The notes: generated by a model from the sequence alone, not told the origin. DNA of 64,000 nt from Jeotgalibacillus salarius (GCF_004405125.1 NZ_SORX01000003.1:120028-184027); one strand, 5' to 3'; counted from the first letter of the stretch, positions 36,394-43,998 are shown. Numbers and translations are program-made.

Positions 36394-37416
36394 TCAATTA
36401 AATACTCTATGGTAAACCTTTTTCGCTTCTGTCTTATCACTCGTACCGTGTATCAGCACTCTGCCATCTTTAAAGATGACCATTCTGTAAGGATCAAAGG
36501 TAATGCTGATTAAAAATTGGTTATATTGCACGGGCAGTCCCTGAGTTGAGAAAATTGTATGTAAATCGCCAAGGTCCACTGTTTTTTTCTCAGCCGGTCT
36601 AATTTGAACTGTATCTCGTCCGCACAGGACAGCAGTTTTCATCGCAGACTCCATTGTTAAGTATGGGTAAGTAGGCTGTTCGCCACACGATGGACAGTCA
36701 GTTTTTTTCATCCTTGAAACACCAATTGCCTGGTAATCATTCTGCCAGACGTCAAATGTGACAAGTTTTCCGCTGAGTGCATCAGCATTCCCGGAAAGAA
36801 TTTTCAATGCATCCGCGGTCTGATGAGCTGTGACCATCATAACTGCAGGGCTGATAATACCTGCTGTGTCGCACGTTTGACCATTGGGAGGAGTTGCTTC
36901 CCACAGACAGTTAAAGCAAGGCGTAACTTCAGGCACAACAGTAAAACTCATGCCGGTACTGCCCACACACGCACCATAAATCCATGGCAATTTCAGTTTT
37001 TGAGCAACATCATTAATCACGAACCTTGTTTCAAAATTATCGGTTGCATCTATCATCAAATGACTTTTATTAGCATATTTCAGCAAATCTTCGTAGGTGA
37101 TATCAGCTACAATTGCCTGAATTTCCACATAGCTATTTACCTGCTCCAGGCGATATTTAGCTGCAATCGCTTTTGGTATTTTTTTTCGTGCGTCTTCTTC
37201 ACTATATAAAGACTGACGCTGTAAATTGCTCCATTCAACATAATCCCGGTCAATAATCGTAATTTTCCCCACACCTGCTCTTGCAAGCGATTCTGACGCA
37301 CCTGTTCCGAGCGCACCAGCGCCGATTATCAGTACGTGTTTTTCACTGAGTGCTTCCTGACCGTGCGCTCCGATTGGCTTGAAAAGCTCCTGACGTGAAT
37401 ATCGATCCTGCTGCAA
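36394..37416 (-). CDS. moeB: MoeB/ThiF-type adenylyltransferase
   Basis: E1-like enzyme that adenylates the C-terminal Gly of MoaD. 340 residues; nucleotide loop IIGAGALGTGASESLARAGVG near residue 30, DRDYVEWSNLQRQSLY and zinc/Cys pairs CFNCLW and CPSCGEQ, as in MoeB. C-terminal rhodanese-like region is short and Cys-free, as in the Bacillus enzyme. Start TTG 37416 with AAGGGGGCGG. Distinction from ThiF rests on the molybdenum gene neighbourhood. Confidence 0.9.
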   Translation of the reverse strand: MQQDRYSRQELFKPIGAHGQEALSEKHVLIIGAGALGTGASESLARAGVGKITIIDRDYVEWSNLQRQSLYSEEDARKKIPKAIAAKYRLEQVNSYVEIQAIVADITYEDLLKYANKSHLMIDATDNFETRFVINDVAQKLKLPWIYGACVGSTGMSFTVVPEVTPCFNCLWEATPPNGQTCDTAGIISPAVMMVTAHQTADALKILSGNADALSGKLVTFDVWQNDYQAIGVSRMKKTDCPSCGEQPTYPYLTMESAMKTAVLCGRDTVQIRPAEKKTVDLGDLHTIFSTQGLPVQYNQFLISITFDPYRMVIFKDGRVLIHGTSDKTEAKKVYHRVFN

Positions 37417-37636
37417 CTGATCCGCCCCCTTTTAAAATAGTTTTTTATAAAGATAGCAGTTATTACAAGTCATCACAAGGTTACGGCTTGAGAATTCATA
37501 CAATTCTTTTATTTAATCACCTCTGCTAAAGATGGATCATGCTCAGCATTCGCTTCCTTACGCTCTGATGATCCACTGTTCAGAAACAACGGTCTTTGAA
37601 AAAGATTTTAAAATATGCACTGTTATCTCCTGTTAT

Positions 37637-37661
37637 GTTTTAATTTTCCCAGAAAGGGAAA
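37637..37661 (+). promoter_or_regulatory. Candidate sigma-B promoter
   Basis: GTTTTA, 13 bases, GGGAAA, spaced as the sigma-B consensus (GTTTAA-N12-15-GGGTAT), 44 bases upstream of the DUF3243 gene. The -10 match is partial. Confidence 0.5.
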
Positions 37662-37704
37662 CCCTCTACTAGAACAATATGAAAATTTCACAGGAGGTTT
37701 TATC

Positions 37705-38013
37705 ATGGATATCGAAAACAAAGTAGAAAAAGAAGCACGTCAGGCCGACCCTGAAAAGAAAGAAGAAATTCTGCAAAGCTTTGATCGCTTTAAAGATTAC
37801 TTAGGTGATCAGGTATCAAAAGGTGAAAAACTTGGACTTGGCGAAGAAGCACTTGCTAAAGGTGCTGAGAGAGTCGGAGATTACCTGGCTAAAAATGAAG
37901 AACCCCGCAACCGTGAAGAAAAGCTTCTTCAGGAACTATGGAAGCTTGGCGATAAAGAGCAGCGTCACCAAATGGCTCATCTGCTTGTGAGACTTGCACA
38001 ATCGACAAACTAA
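37705..38013 (+). CDS. DUF3243 domain protein (YmfJ-like)
   Basis: Acidic 102-residue soluble protein: MDIENKVEKEARQADPEKKEEIL, FDRFKDYLGDQVSKGEKLGLGEEALAKGAERVGDYLA and EEKLLQELWKLGDKEQRHQMAHLLVRL are the DUF3243 pattern. Function unknown. The start is ATG 37705 with CAGGAGG. It stands alone, with a terminator close behind and a candidate sigma-B promoter ahead, hinting at a general-stress role. Confidence 0.88.
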   Translation: MDIENKVEKEARQADPEKKEEILQSFDRFKDYLGDQVSKGEKLGLGEEALAKGAERVGDYLAKNEEPRNREEKLLQELWKLGDKEQRHQMAHLLVRLAQSTN

Positions 38014-38024
38014 TCAAGAATTCC

Positions 38025-38054
38025 TGCCTCCGCACATGTGCGGAGGCTTTTTTG
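38025..38054 (+). terminator. Rho-independent terminator of the DUF3243 gene
   Basis: CCTCCGCACATGTGCGGAGG stem followed by CTTTTTTG. Confidence 0.9.
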
Positions 38055-38090
38055 TGCTGGTGTAGTGCTGTATTCCGTTTGGCAGTGGGC

Positions 38091-38256
38091 GTTCAATTAA
38101 TGATCAAGATGATTCAATTAAATTAGGCGGTGTATCAAATAACACAAGTTCTGATACAAAAATCTTCCGACCGGCACTCTTCCGTTTAATAAATCATTCG
38201 GATGAACCAATTAATCAGAACGGTGATACATATATCGCCCGGGATGATTCAATTAC
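38091..38256. repeat. Degenerate 21-bp tandem array, two blocks
   Basis: TTCAATTAA-like cores recur with exact 21-base spacing in two blocks (TTAA equivalents at 38097, 38118, 38139, 38160, then at 38211, 38232, 38253), separated by 51 bases containing one imperfect unit. It fills most of the 390-base gap before padR; no coding potential is seen. Confidence 0.6.
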
Positions 38257-38358
38257 CTGACTACGCTCCCCGATCATCAAAAAACATTACTTTGTAAATT
38301 TAATGTTAAGATCCACACCGTTCCCTTCACAACTGATCACACCCCTGTTAAAATCTTA

Positions 38359-38375
38359 ATATCGAATTCCGATAT
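38359..38375 (+). promoter_or_regulatory. Candidate PadR operator
   Basis: Inverted repeat ATATCG-AATTC-CGATAT 33 bases upstream of the padR start, with a further TATCGAAAATCGAT half-site right behind. Autoregulation by the PadR protein is inferred. Confidence 0.55.
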
Positions 38376-38407
38376 CGAAAATCGATTACAGCAAAGGAGA
38401 TATGCGT

Positions 38408-38716
38408 ATGGATGACAAAATACTGCGGAAACTGTTTCTTGGATTTATACAGATTCATATTCTTCATCACGCTTCAGAGCATTCGATTTACGGAGCATGG
38501 ATGACTGAAGAGCTTCGTGAACACGGCTATCGAATTAGCGCAGGCACACTCTATCCTATTCTTCATTCAATGGAAGCAGACGGACTTCTGCTAAAAGAGG
38601 AACGGAAAGTCGAAGGTCATATCCGAAAATACTATACGGCTACTGCCCGCGGTGAAGAAGTGTTGAAGGAAGCGCGCAGTAAAGCATATGAATTGTTTAA
38701 GGAAATAAAGGATTAA
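38408..38716 (+). CDS. PadR family transcriptional regulator
   Basis: Winged-helix regulator of 102 residues: ILHHASEHSIYGAWMTEELREHGYRISAGTLYPILHSMEADGLL is the PadR helix-turn-helix and recognition part, followed by the wing (KVEGHIRKYYTATARGEEVL) and a C-terminal helix. The start is ATG 38408, since AAAGGAG is 8 bases upstream; ATG 38402 is too close. It precedes chrA by 14 bases, so it probably controls chromate efflux. Confidence 0.9.
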   Translation: MDDKILRKLFLGFIQIHILHHASEHSIYGAWMTEELREHGYRISAGTLYPILHSMEADGLLLKEERKVEGHIRKYYTATARGEEVLKEARSKAYELFKEIKD

Positions 38717-38730
38717 GAAGGGAGATTCAA

Positions 38731-39900
38731 ATGAAAAAACAAGGATCATTACTTGAAATTTTACTTGTTTCACTCCGTCTCGGATTAACTTCGTTTGGTG
38801 GACCTATCGCTCACCTCGGTTATTTCAGAGATGAATATATTCAGAGAAGGAAATGGATGACTGATAAGACCTACGCTGACCTTGTTGCTCTCAGTCAATT
38901 CCTGCCGGGGCCTGCAAGCTCTCAGGTCGGAATCGGAATTGGCGTCATGCGTGGCGGATTACTTGGAGGACTCGTTTCTTTTATCGGCTTCACAATGCCT
39001 TCAGTGATTGTACTGATTATTTTTGCAATGATTGTATCAAGCTTTGATGTTTCAGACACAGGATGGCTGCAAGGGCTCAAAATTGTCGCTGTGGCAGTCG
39101 TAGCACACGCTATCATGGGAATGGCAAAGAACCTGACGCCAGACCTTCAGCGCAAAGCTATGGCTTTACTCGCCCTTTCTGTTACGCTACTTTGGCAAAC
39201 CACCATCAGTCAGGTAGTTGTGATTGTCATCGCAGGGATTGCAGGCTTCTTTTTGTTTAAAGGAGATACGTCTGCTCAGAATCCTGAGTTTAAGTTCCCT
39301 GTTTCAAAAAAGTTGGGAGCGACATTTTTAGCGCTCTTCTTTGCATTACTTGCCATTCTCCCTATTGCCCGGGAAATAACGACAGCAAACTGGATTGCAA
39401 TGTTCGACAGCTTTTACCGTTCAGGTTCACTCGTATTTGGCGGAGGACACGTAGTACTTCCCTTACTCGAGCGTGAATTCGTTCCAACCGGATGGCTGAC
39501 TGAGGAACAATTCCTTGCGGGTTATGGTGCAGCACAGGCAGTTCCGGGACCGTTATTCACATTTGCTGCTTATATTGGTGCAGTGATTGGCGGATGGCAG
39601 GGCGGACTGCTGGCGACTGCCGCCATCTTCCTTCCTGCATTTCTGCTGATTCTGGGTGCACTCCCATTTTGGAATGCCCTGAGAACAAATCCAAAGATGA
39701 AGGCTGCTTTTATGGGTGTAAATGCTGCAGTAGTCGGCATTCTAATCTCAGCTTTCTACTTCCCGATCTGGACAAGCTCCATCTTAGAACCAATCCACTT
39801 CGTACTGGCTGCTTTCCTGTTTAGTATCCTTGTTTTCTGGAAGCTGCCGCCTTGGGTTGTAGTGCTGACTGGTGCGGTTGCAGGGTTGTTGTTTTTATAG
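38731..39900 (+). CDS. chrA: Chromate transporter ChrA
   Basis: Chromate/sulfate efflux permease of 389 residues, long (two-domain) CHR type. Two halves carry the CHR signature: GLTSFGGPIAHLGYFRDEYIQRRKW...LSQFLPGPASSQVGIGIGVMRGG near residue 20 and SGSLVFGGGHVVLPLLEREFVPTGWL...GAAQAVPGPLFTFAAYIGAV near 240. About 10 membrane segments. GGGAG site. In an operon with padR; no Mo- or S-related gene adjoins it. Confidence 0.92.
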   Translation: MKKQGSLLEILLVSLRLGLTSFGGPIAHLGYFRDEYIQRRKWMTDKTYADLVALSQFLPGPASSQVGIGIGVMRGGLLGGLVSFIGFTMPSVIVLIIFAMIVSSFDVSDTGWLQGLKIVAVAVVAHAIMGMAKNLTPDLQRKAMALLALSVTLLWQTTISQVVVIVIAGIAGFFLFKGDTSAQNPEFKFPVSKKLGATFLALFFALLAILPIAREITTANWIAMFDSFYRSGSLVFGGGHVVLPLLEREFVPTGWLTEEQFLAGYGAAQAVPGPLFTFAAYIGAVIGGWQGGLLATAAIFLPAFLLILGALPFWNALRTNPKMKAAFMGVNAAVVGILISAFYFPIWTSSILEPIHFVLAAFLFSILVFWKLPPWVVVLTGAVAGLLFL

Positions 39901-39907
39901 AATGAAT

Positions 39908-39974
39908 GTGCACTTTGGGGACGGAGGTGAGAGTGTCATGAAATGACACTCTCACCTCCGTCCCCAAAGTGCAC
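39908..39974. repeat. Perfect palindrome, 32-bp arms, 3-base loop
   Basis: Left arm 39908-39939 (starting GTGCACTTTGGGGACGG) and right arm 39943-39974 are exact reverse complements around a GAA loop. It begins 7 bases after the chrA stop; no T run follows. It resembles the REP-like GGGGACGG...CCGTCCCC palindromes scattered in Bacillaceae (recall, not searched). Confidence 0.9.
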
Positions 39975-39986
39975 GCCCGTTAAAAA

Positions 39987-40022
39987 ACAAAAAAGGGAAT
40001 CGCCATCGGCGGTTCCCTTTTA
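39987..40022 (-). terminator. Rho-independent terminator of the YtxH-like gene
   Basis: Minus-strand arms AAAAGGGAACCGCC and GGCGATTCCC (with mismatches), followed by T6. Confidence 0.75.
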
Positions 40023-40030
40023 ACACTCAA

Positions 40031-40579
40031 TTATTTGTCACGGCCTAGATCGCCAGGAATATCTCCCTGTGGTGATGCGTCTACTGTGTTTTGGCTTTTT
40101 TTGTTCAGCTGTACGACTGAATCGTCAGATGAGTTTGATGAGCCTGTAGAAGTAGAGACGCCCTCTTTTACTTCAGATCCGGCATCGGCAACCTGGCTGC
40201 CAATTCCTTTTGCGTCTTCAGTCGCTTCTTTAGCTGAATCAGCAATTTCAGAAGCGCTCTCACGGATTGCTTCAACCTGAGGGACAACATCTTCATTTAC
40301 TTTCTCATAAAGTGACTGTGCTTCACTCATTGCATTTTTCAAAGTCGATACTGCTGATTGGAAACGTCCTGAAAGATCGTTTTTAAATTCTCCCGGGTTG
40401 TCTTTTACATTGCGTACGAAACCGCTTGTAGAAGAACCTACATTTTTGCTTCCTGTTTTCACCTGGTCTCTCGTATTGCTGTCAAGAAGAGCAATAGCTC
40501 CACCAACTGCTGCACCGACAAGCACACCCATAAGTAATTTGCTGTTCCCATCATTTTTAGCGTTATAGTTTTGCGCCAT
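40031..40579 (-). CDS. YtxH-like general stress protein
   Basis: A 182-residue protein with an N-terminal hydrophobic/glycine segment (LLMGVLVGAAVGGAIALLDSNTRDQVK), as in YtxH family proteins, then a long polar, low-complexity helical tail with many Ala, Ser, Glu and Asp (repeated VE/SE/DSAKEATED) ending Ser-rich. YtxH-family members are induced by stress, and a good sigma-B promoter sits just upstream. Probably membrane-associated and structurally disordered; molecular function unknown. AGGAGG start site. Confidence 0.85.
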   Translation of the reverse strand: MAQNYNAKNDGNSKLLMGVLVGAAVGGAIALLDSNTRDQVKTGSKNVGSSTSGFVRNVKDNPGEFKNDLSGRFQSAVSTLKNAMSEAQSLYEKVNEDVVPQVEAIRESASEIADSAKEATEDAKGIGSQVADAGSEVKEGVSTSTGSSNSSDDSVVQLNKKSQNTVDASPQGDIPGDLGRDK

Positions 40580-40618
40580 GATTAATAGCCTCCTGTAATA
40601 TGTTGTATATATAGAAGT

Positions 40619-40643
40619 CTACCCTTCACCCACGCGATTAAAC
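40619..40643 (-). promoter_or_regulatory. Sigma-B promoter of the YtxH-like gene
   Basis: Minus-strand GTTTAA, 13 bases, GGGTAG, a near-exact match to the sigma-B consensus (GTTTAA-N12-15-GGGTAT), ending just before the GNAT gene stop codon. Confidence 0.8.
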
Positions 40644-40645
40644 CT

Positions 40646-41365
40646 TCAGACTGATTCTTTCAGTCTGGCCATTGCGAGCCAAACCCCCATCGGAGTCCTG
40701 CTTATTCCAACGCCCACATAGCCTGACGCCATGAAATCTTTTTGTCTGTCAGTTTTATCTGTTCTTACAAAAATATAAGAATCTTTGTCTACAAAAATCT
40801 TTTGTTTCAGCGGTTTATAAAAAATATAGCGCGGCATATTCCCATATTTGTCCTTCACGTCCACTACGACCATTTCCTGCTTAAATTTGTCTCTCATACT
40901 TGGCAGATTAGCAGGGGAAACAGTGCAGCAGACATGTTCAAAATACGTGTTTGTAAACTTCAGTTCCTGCATGATCACTTTAGCCATGGTTTGCTGAAGT
41001 CCATTCCCGCGGTATTCAGGGGCAACAAGAGAAATTTCCTGATGTACAACCCGCATCTGCTCATCATAGGAAAGTCCGAGATCCCGGCCCAGGTTTTCTT
41101 CATCGTCTCCCGGGAAAAGAAGTGCACGCGCAGCAATCAGCTGATCTTCTGCATAAACGCCAAGCAAAATGCCTCCGTCTCCCAGCACATATTGGATTTC
41201 TTCATCTGTCAGTGGCTGTAGAGAGGTTTGATCCTCAAGCTGTGTAGCAATTCTATGCTGAAAAGAATTAAATTCGTCAAATTGATTTTCTGTCATTTGT
41301 CTGATGATATATTGCACTTTAGTGCCGTCTGGCTTTCTGACAGCTTCTCCTTGATATAGCTCCAT
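40646..41365 (-). CDS. GNAT family N-acetyltransferase
   Basis: Acetyltransferase-like protein of 239 residues. A GNAT core is visible with VHQEISLVAPEYRGNGLQQTMAKVIM (acetyl-CoA loop at EYRGNGLQ) around residue 125; the C-terminal part is unrelated to well-known families (RYIFYKPLKQK, then GVGISRTPMGVWLAMARLKES). The start is ATG 41365 with AAAGGAG. Substrate not known. Confidence 0.78.
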   Translation of the reverse strand: MELYQGEAVRKPDGTKVQYIIRQMTENQFDEFNSFQHRIATQLEDQTSLQPLTDEEIQYVLGDGGILLGVYAEDQLIAARALLFPGDDEENLGRDLGLSYDEQMRVVHQEISLVAPEYRGNGLQQTMAKVIMQELKFTNTYFEHVCCTVSPANLPSMRDKFKQEMVVVDVKDKYGNMPRYIFYKPLKQKIFVDKDSYIFVRTDKTDRQKDFMASGYVGVGISRTPMGVWLAMARLKESV

Positions 41366-41447
41366 AAATTGATCTCCTTTACGTTCCATCTGAATTCATT
41401 GATAATTAATGTTAGTTTAACACGTTAAAATCAAAGGTGTGAAAGAT

Positions 41448-41945
41448 TTGAAAATCATTGTCATATCAGATACTCATATGCCGCGAATGGCTAAAGCGAT
41501 TCCACCCCGGCTTACAGAAGAATTAAAGACTGCTGAACTGATTATCCATGCAGGCGACTTCAACACGGTGGACGTTGTTAAGGAGTTGGAGCAGTATGCC
41601 CCTGTTAAAGGTGTATACGGTAATGCAGACGAATTAGCAATACGTGGGATGTATCCCGAAAAAACGATTATTGAAGCAGGATCCTTCAGAATCGGTGTCA
41701 CACATGGTCACGGAAAAGGGAAGACGACTGAAAAAAGAGCAATGGATTTGTTTCAGACAGAGGAGATTGATCTGCTGATATACGGCCATTCGCACATCCC
41801 TTCTTTTAAAACAATTGATGGTCTTCAACTATTAAATCCAGGCTCCCCAACAGATAAAAGACGTCAAAAACAATTTTCTTTTGTCATATTGACGGTTGAA
41901 GAGGCATTAAATGTGGAATTTGTTTATTATGACAGCAAAATATAG
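41448..41945 (+). CDS. YfcE/MJ0936-type metallophosphoesterase
   Basis: Phosphodiesterase of the calcineurin-like YfcE family, 165 residues. Metal-binding motifs in order: SDTHMPR, HAGDF, GVYGNAD, THGHGKG and GHSHIP. The start is taken as TTG 41448 (KIIVISDTHMPR), since AAAGGTG lies 8 bases upstream; the in-frame GTG at 41439 lies within that site. It is followed 11 bases later by a dehydrogenase gene, with which it may be cotranscribed. Natural substrate unknown. Confidence 0.87.
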   Translation: MKIIVISDTHMPRMAKAIPPRLTEELKTAELIIHAGDFNTVDVVKELEQYAPVKGVYGNADELAIRGMYPEKTIIEAGSFRIGVTHGHGKGKTTEKRAMDLFQTEEIDLLIYGHSHIPSFKTIDGLQLLNPGSPTDKRRQKQFSFVILTVEEALNVEFVYYDSKI

Positions 41946-41956
41946 GAGGAAATATT

Positions 41957-42913
41957 ATGGAGAAAAAAATCATACTAGCTCATGACTTGGAAGAAAATCT
42001 CGTAACTGCAGTGAAGGAAGCCGCTCCTGAGTGGACTGTAATCACAGGAAAAGATGAAGAACAATGGGGTCCCCACATGAAAGATGCGTCCATTGTAGCA
42101 GGATGGAAGAAAGCGATGACCCCCTATCTTGAACAGGCTGAAAATCTAGATTGGGTGCAATCATGGAGCGCAGGCATCGACAGCCACCCGCTTGAAGATT
42201 TCGAAAAACACAATATTAAACTGACAAGTGCAAATGGGGTACATGCATACCCGATTTCAGAAACGATCTTTGCCATGTTGCTTGGCTGGACTCGCCATAT
42301 CCATACATATACACGCCAGCAACAGGAGAAAAAGTGGCATCACGCCGGACTAAAACTTGAACTCCACGGAAAGAAAATTGCTATTTTAGGTGCAGGAGCA
42401 ATTGGAAAAGAAACTGCTAAAATTGCAAAAGCATTTGGCATGAAGGTTGCGGGATTCCGCAGAAGTGGTAAAGATGAAGAATATTTTGACCAGATGTATA
42501 AGCTGGATCAACTGGAAGCAGTGTTACCAGACTGCGATTATGTTGTAATCACACTGCCTCTTACAAAAGAAACGAATGGACTTTTCACGGCAGAAACCTT
42601 TAAATGTATGAAGCCTGACAGTTTTCTTGTGAATATTGGCCGCGGAGAAATTATTGATGAAGAAGCGATGATCCAGGCTCTTAGAAACGGCAAAATCGCC
42701 GGAGCAGGACTAGACGTATTTGCAACAGAACCACTGCCGGAAGAAAGTCCGCTGTGGAATATGGAAAACGTGATTATCACCCCTCATACAGCAGGGTCGA
42801 CACAATATTATAATGACCGTGTAATAAAAGATATTCTGCTTCCCAACTTGAAGTCATTTATAAACGATGAGAAGCTGCTGGTAAATCTTGTGGATTACAG
42901 TAAGGGGTATTAA
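41957..42913 (+). CDS. D-isomer-specific 2-hydroxyacid dehydrogenase
   Basis: NAD(P)H-linked dehydrogenase of 318 residues. The Rossmann motif is LGAGAIGKETAKIAKAFGMKV near residue 145, followed by SGKDEEYF; catalytic NIGRGEIIDEEAMIQAL (Arg region), AGAGLDVFATEPLPEESPLW (Glu) and NVIITPHTAGST (His) are in order. The group resembles phosphoglycerate dehydrogenase-like YoaD/GhrA proteins; the exact keto-acid is unknown. AGGAGG site. Confidence 0.9.
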   Translation: MEKKIILAHDLEENLVTAVKEAAPEWTVITGKDEEQWGPHMKDASIVAGWKKAMTPYLEQAENLDWVQSWSAGIDSHPLEDFEKHNIKLTSANGVHAYPISETIFAMLLGWTRHIHTYTRQQQEKKWHHAGLKLELHGKKIAILGAGAIGKETAKIAKAFGMKVAGFRRSGKDEEYFDQMYKLDQLEAVLPDCDYVVITLPLTKETNGLFTAETFKCMKPDSFLVNIGRGEIIDEEAMIQALRNGKIAGAGLDVFATEPLPEESPLWNMENVIITPHTAGSTQYYNDRVIKDILLPNLKSFINDEKLLVNLVDYSKGY

Positions 42914-43008
42914 AACAAGTGTCAGCTGGTGTTTCTATCGGTGAAGAAACTGGGAAACGGGTTTAAATGGATTCAATTTCAAGTATAAGTATTATGTTAT
43001 AGCTATTT

Positions 43009-43140
43009 AAGGCGAACGAAGCAGAAGGCGGTGACTCCAGCGCGATAAGCGTGACAGCTGAGACCCCGCAGAGCTTTAGCTCGAGGAGGCTCAGCGCACG
43101 CCGCGCGGAAAGCGTCCGCCTGGCGCGCAGTGAGCCGCTT
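43009..43140 (-). repeat. Interspersed folded intergenic repeat, copy D, reverse orientation (short subtype)
   Basis: Reverse complement of the same block order: GAAGGCGGTGACTCCAG, CAGCTGAGACCCCGC, TCGAGGAGGCTCAGC, GGAAAGCGTCCGCCTGG. It lacks the GGACC-GGTCC mini-hairpin seen in copies A to C. Located between the dehydrogenase stop and the rhodanese terminator. Confidence 0.85.
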
Positions 43141-43146
43141 ACTAAG

Positions 43147-43193
43147 AAAAAGACCTGAACATTACACTTTAATGTGTGATGTTCAGGTCTTTT
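43147..43193 (-). terminator. Rho-independent terminator of the rhodanese genes
   Basis: GACCTGAACAT and ATGTTCAGGTC arms with an inner small hairpin; T-rich tail on the minus strand. Confidence 0.85.
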
Positions 43194-43201
43194 AAATTCA
43201 A

Positions 43202-43498
43202 TTATTCAGTCTTCCCCTGCCAGTTCATCATTCCGCCTGACATGTTCGTTACGTTAAAGCCCTGACCTTCAAGATACTGTGTACCCATTGTACTGCGACC
43301 GCCTGAAGCACACACGACAATATATTCCTTCGACTTATCAAGCTCCTGTTTTCGGAATTCAAGTAAGCCAAGCGGAATGTTCACAGCACCCGGAATTTTC
43401 CCGCCCTGTACTTCCTCTGTTTCTCTTACATCAAGGATCTGAAGTTCTTCATTTGCATTTAACTTTTGTTCTAATTCTGCTGGCATCATAGTTTTCAT
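43202..43498 (-). CDS. Rhodanese-like sulfurtransferase
   Basis: Single-domain rhodanese of 98 residues: MMPAELEQKL, LDVRETEEVQGGKIPGAVNIPLG, and the active-site loop YIVVCASGGRSTM with catalytic Cys (CASGGRS) near residue 71. Likely handles persulfide sulfur. The start is ATG 43498, with GGAGGT upstream. Second gene after a Cys-less rhodanese-like gene, both behind a CstR-type promoter. Confidence 0.92.
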   Translation of the reverse strand: MKTMMPAELEQKLNANEELQILDVRETEEVQGGKIPGAVNIPLGLLEFRKQELDKSKEYIVVCASGGRSTMGTQYLEGQGFNVTNMSGGMMNWQGKTE

Positions 43499-43499
43499 A

Positions 43500-43868
43500 T
43501 TAAAAACCTCCACATTTTTTAAGTTTAGCGACCTGTTGTTCCTGCTTAAGAAGAGTCATTTTATTCACTTTGTAACCTTTACTTTTTAAAAAACGGATAC
43601 CGAGCTTCAGATCAACGTGATCCGATGCGATAACATGAATATTCTCTTTTGGTAACTCTCTATAAAACCGCTTCAGGTAAGCGTAAGGAATTTGCTGAAA
43701 CGTCGACTGACGATCTACGGTTCCGTCATTATAAGGTCTCAAATCAAGAATGCGCTCAGAGCTGCTCATTTCGTCTTCAGGCACGCACTGTACGCCACTG
43801 ACTGGAGCATAACGTTTGTATATTGAAATGATTGCGATCATGATTGCTGCGACAAGAAGAAGTTCCAC
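43500..43868 (-). CDS. Membrane-anchored rhodanese-like protein lacking the catalytic Cys
   Basis: A 122-residue protein with one N-terminal membrane helix (ELLLVAAIMIAIISIY) followed by a rhodanese-like domain: ILDLRPYNDGTV and HVIASDHVDLKLGIRFLKSKGY. In place of the C-x-x-G-x-R active loop the sequence reads ASDHVD, so it should not transfer sulfur by the usual mechanism. The start is GTG 43868 with GAGGTGG. First gene of the CstR-controlled pair. Confidence 0.82.
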   Translation of the reverse strand: MELLLVAAIMIAIISIYKRYAPVSGVQCVPEDEMSSSERILDLRPYNDGTVDRQSTFQQIPYAYLKRFYRELPKENIHVIASDHVDLKLGIRFLKSKGYKVNKMTLLKQEQQVAKLKKCGGF

Positions 43869-43900
43869 TTCAACACCACCTCTAAAAGTTTACATTGATT

Positions 43901-43929
43901 ATATTATACCCCCAGGGGCATATAGTCAA
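43901..43929 (-). promoter_or_regulatory. CstR-type promoter of the rhodanese pair
   Basis: TTGACT, 17-base spacer, TAATAT on the minus strand; the spacer is ATATGCCCCTGGGGGTA, the same GC-core palindrome as in the cstR promoter. It places the rhodanese genes in the CstR regulon (inferred). Confidence 0.8.
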
Positions 43930-43998
43930 GAGAAAAGTTTTTGCGTATTTGCCTATTTTTCTTCTATACTGAGAGTAGAAATTTCGGGAGGATATACT

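Noticed and set aside
39908..39974. Considered as the chrA terminator
   Set aside because: No T run on either side of the stem; the convergent YtxH gene has its own proper terminator at 39987.
40742..41221. 159-codon plus-strand frame antisense to the GNAT gene
   Set aside because: Shadow frame with Cys/Phe/His-rich translation and no ribosome site.
43500..43868. Considered the Cys-less rhodanese as a pseudogene
   Set aside because: The frame is intact, has a good ribosome site, is membrane-anchored and sits first behind a regulated promoter.
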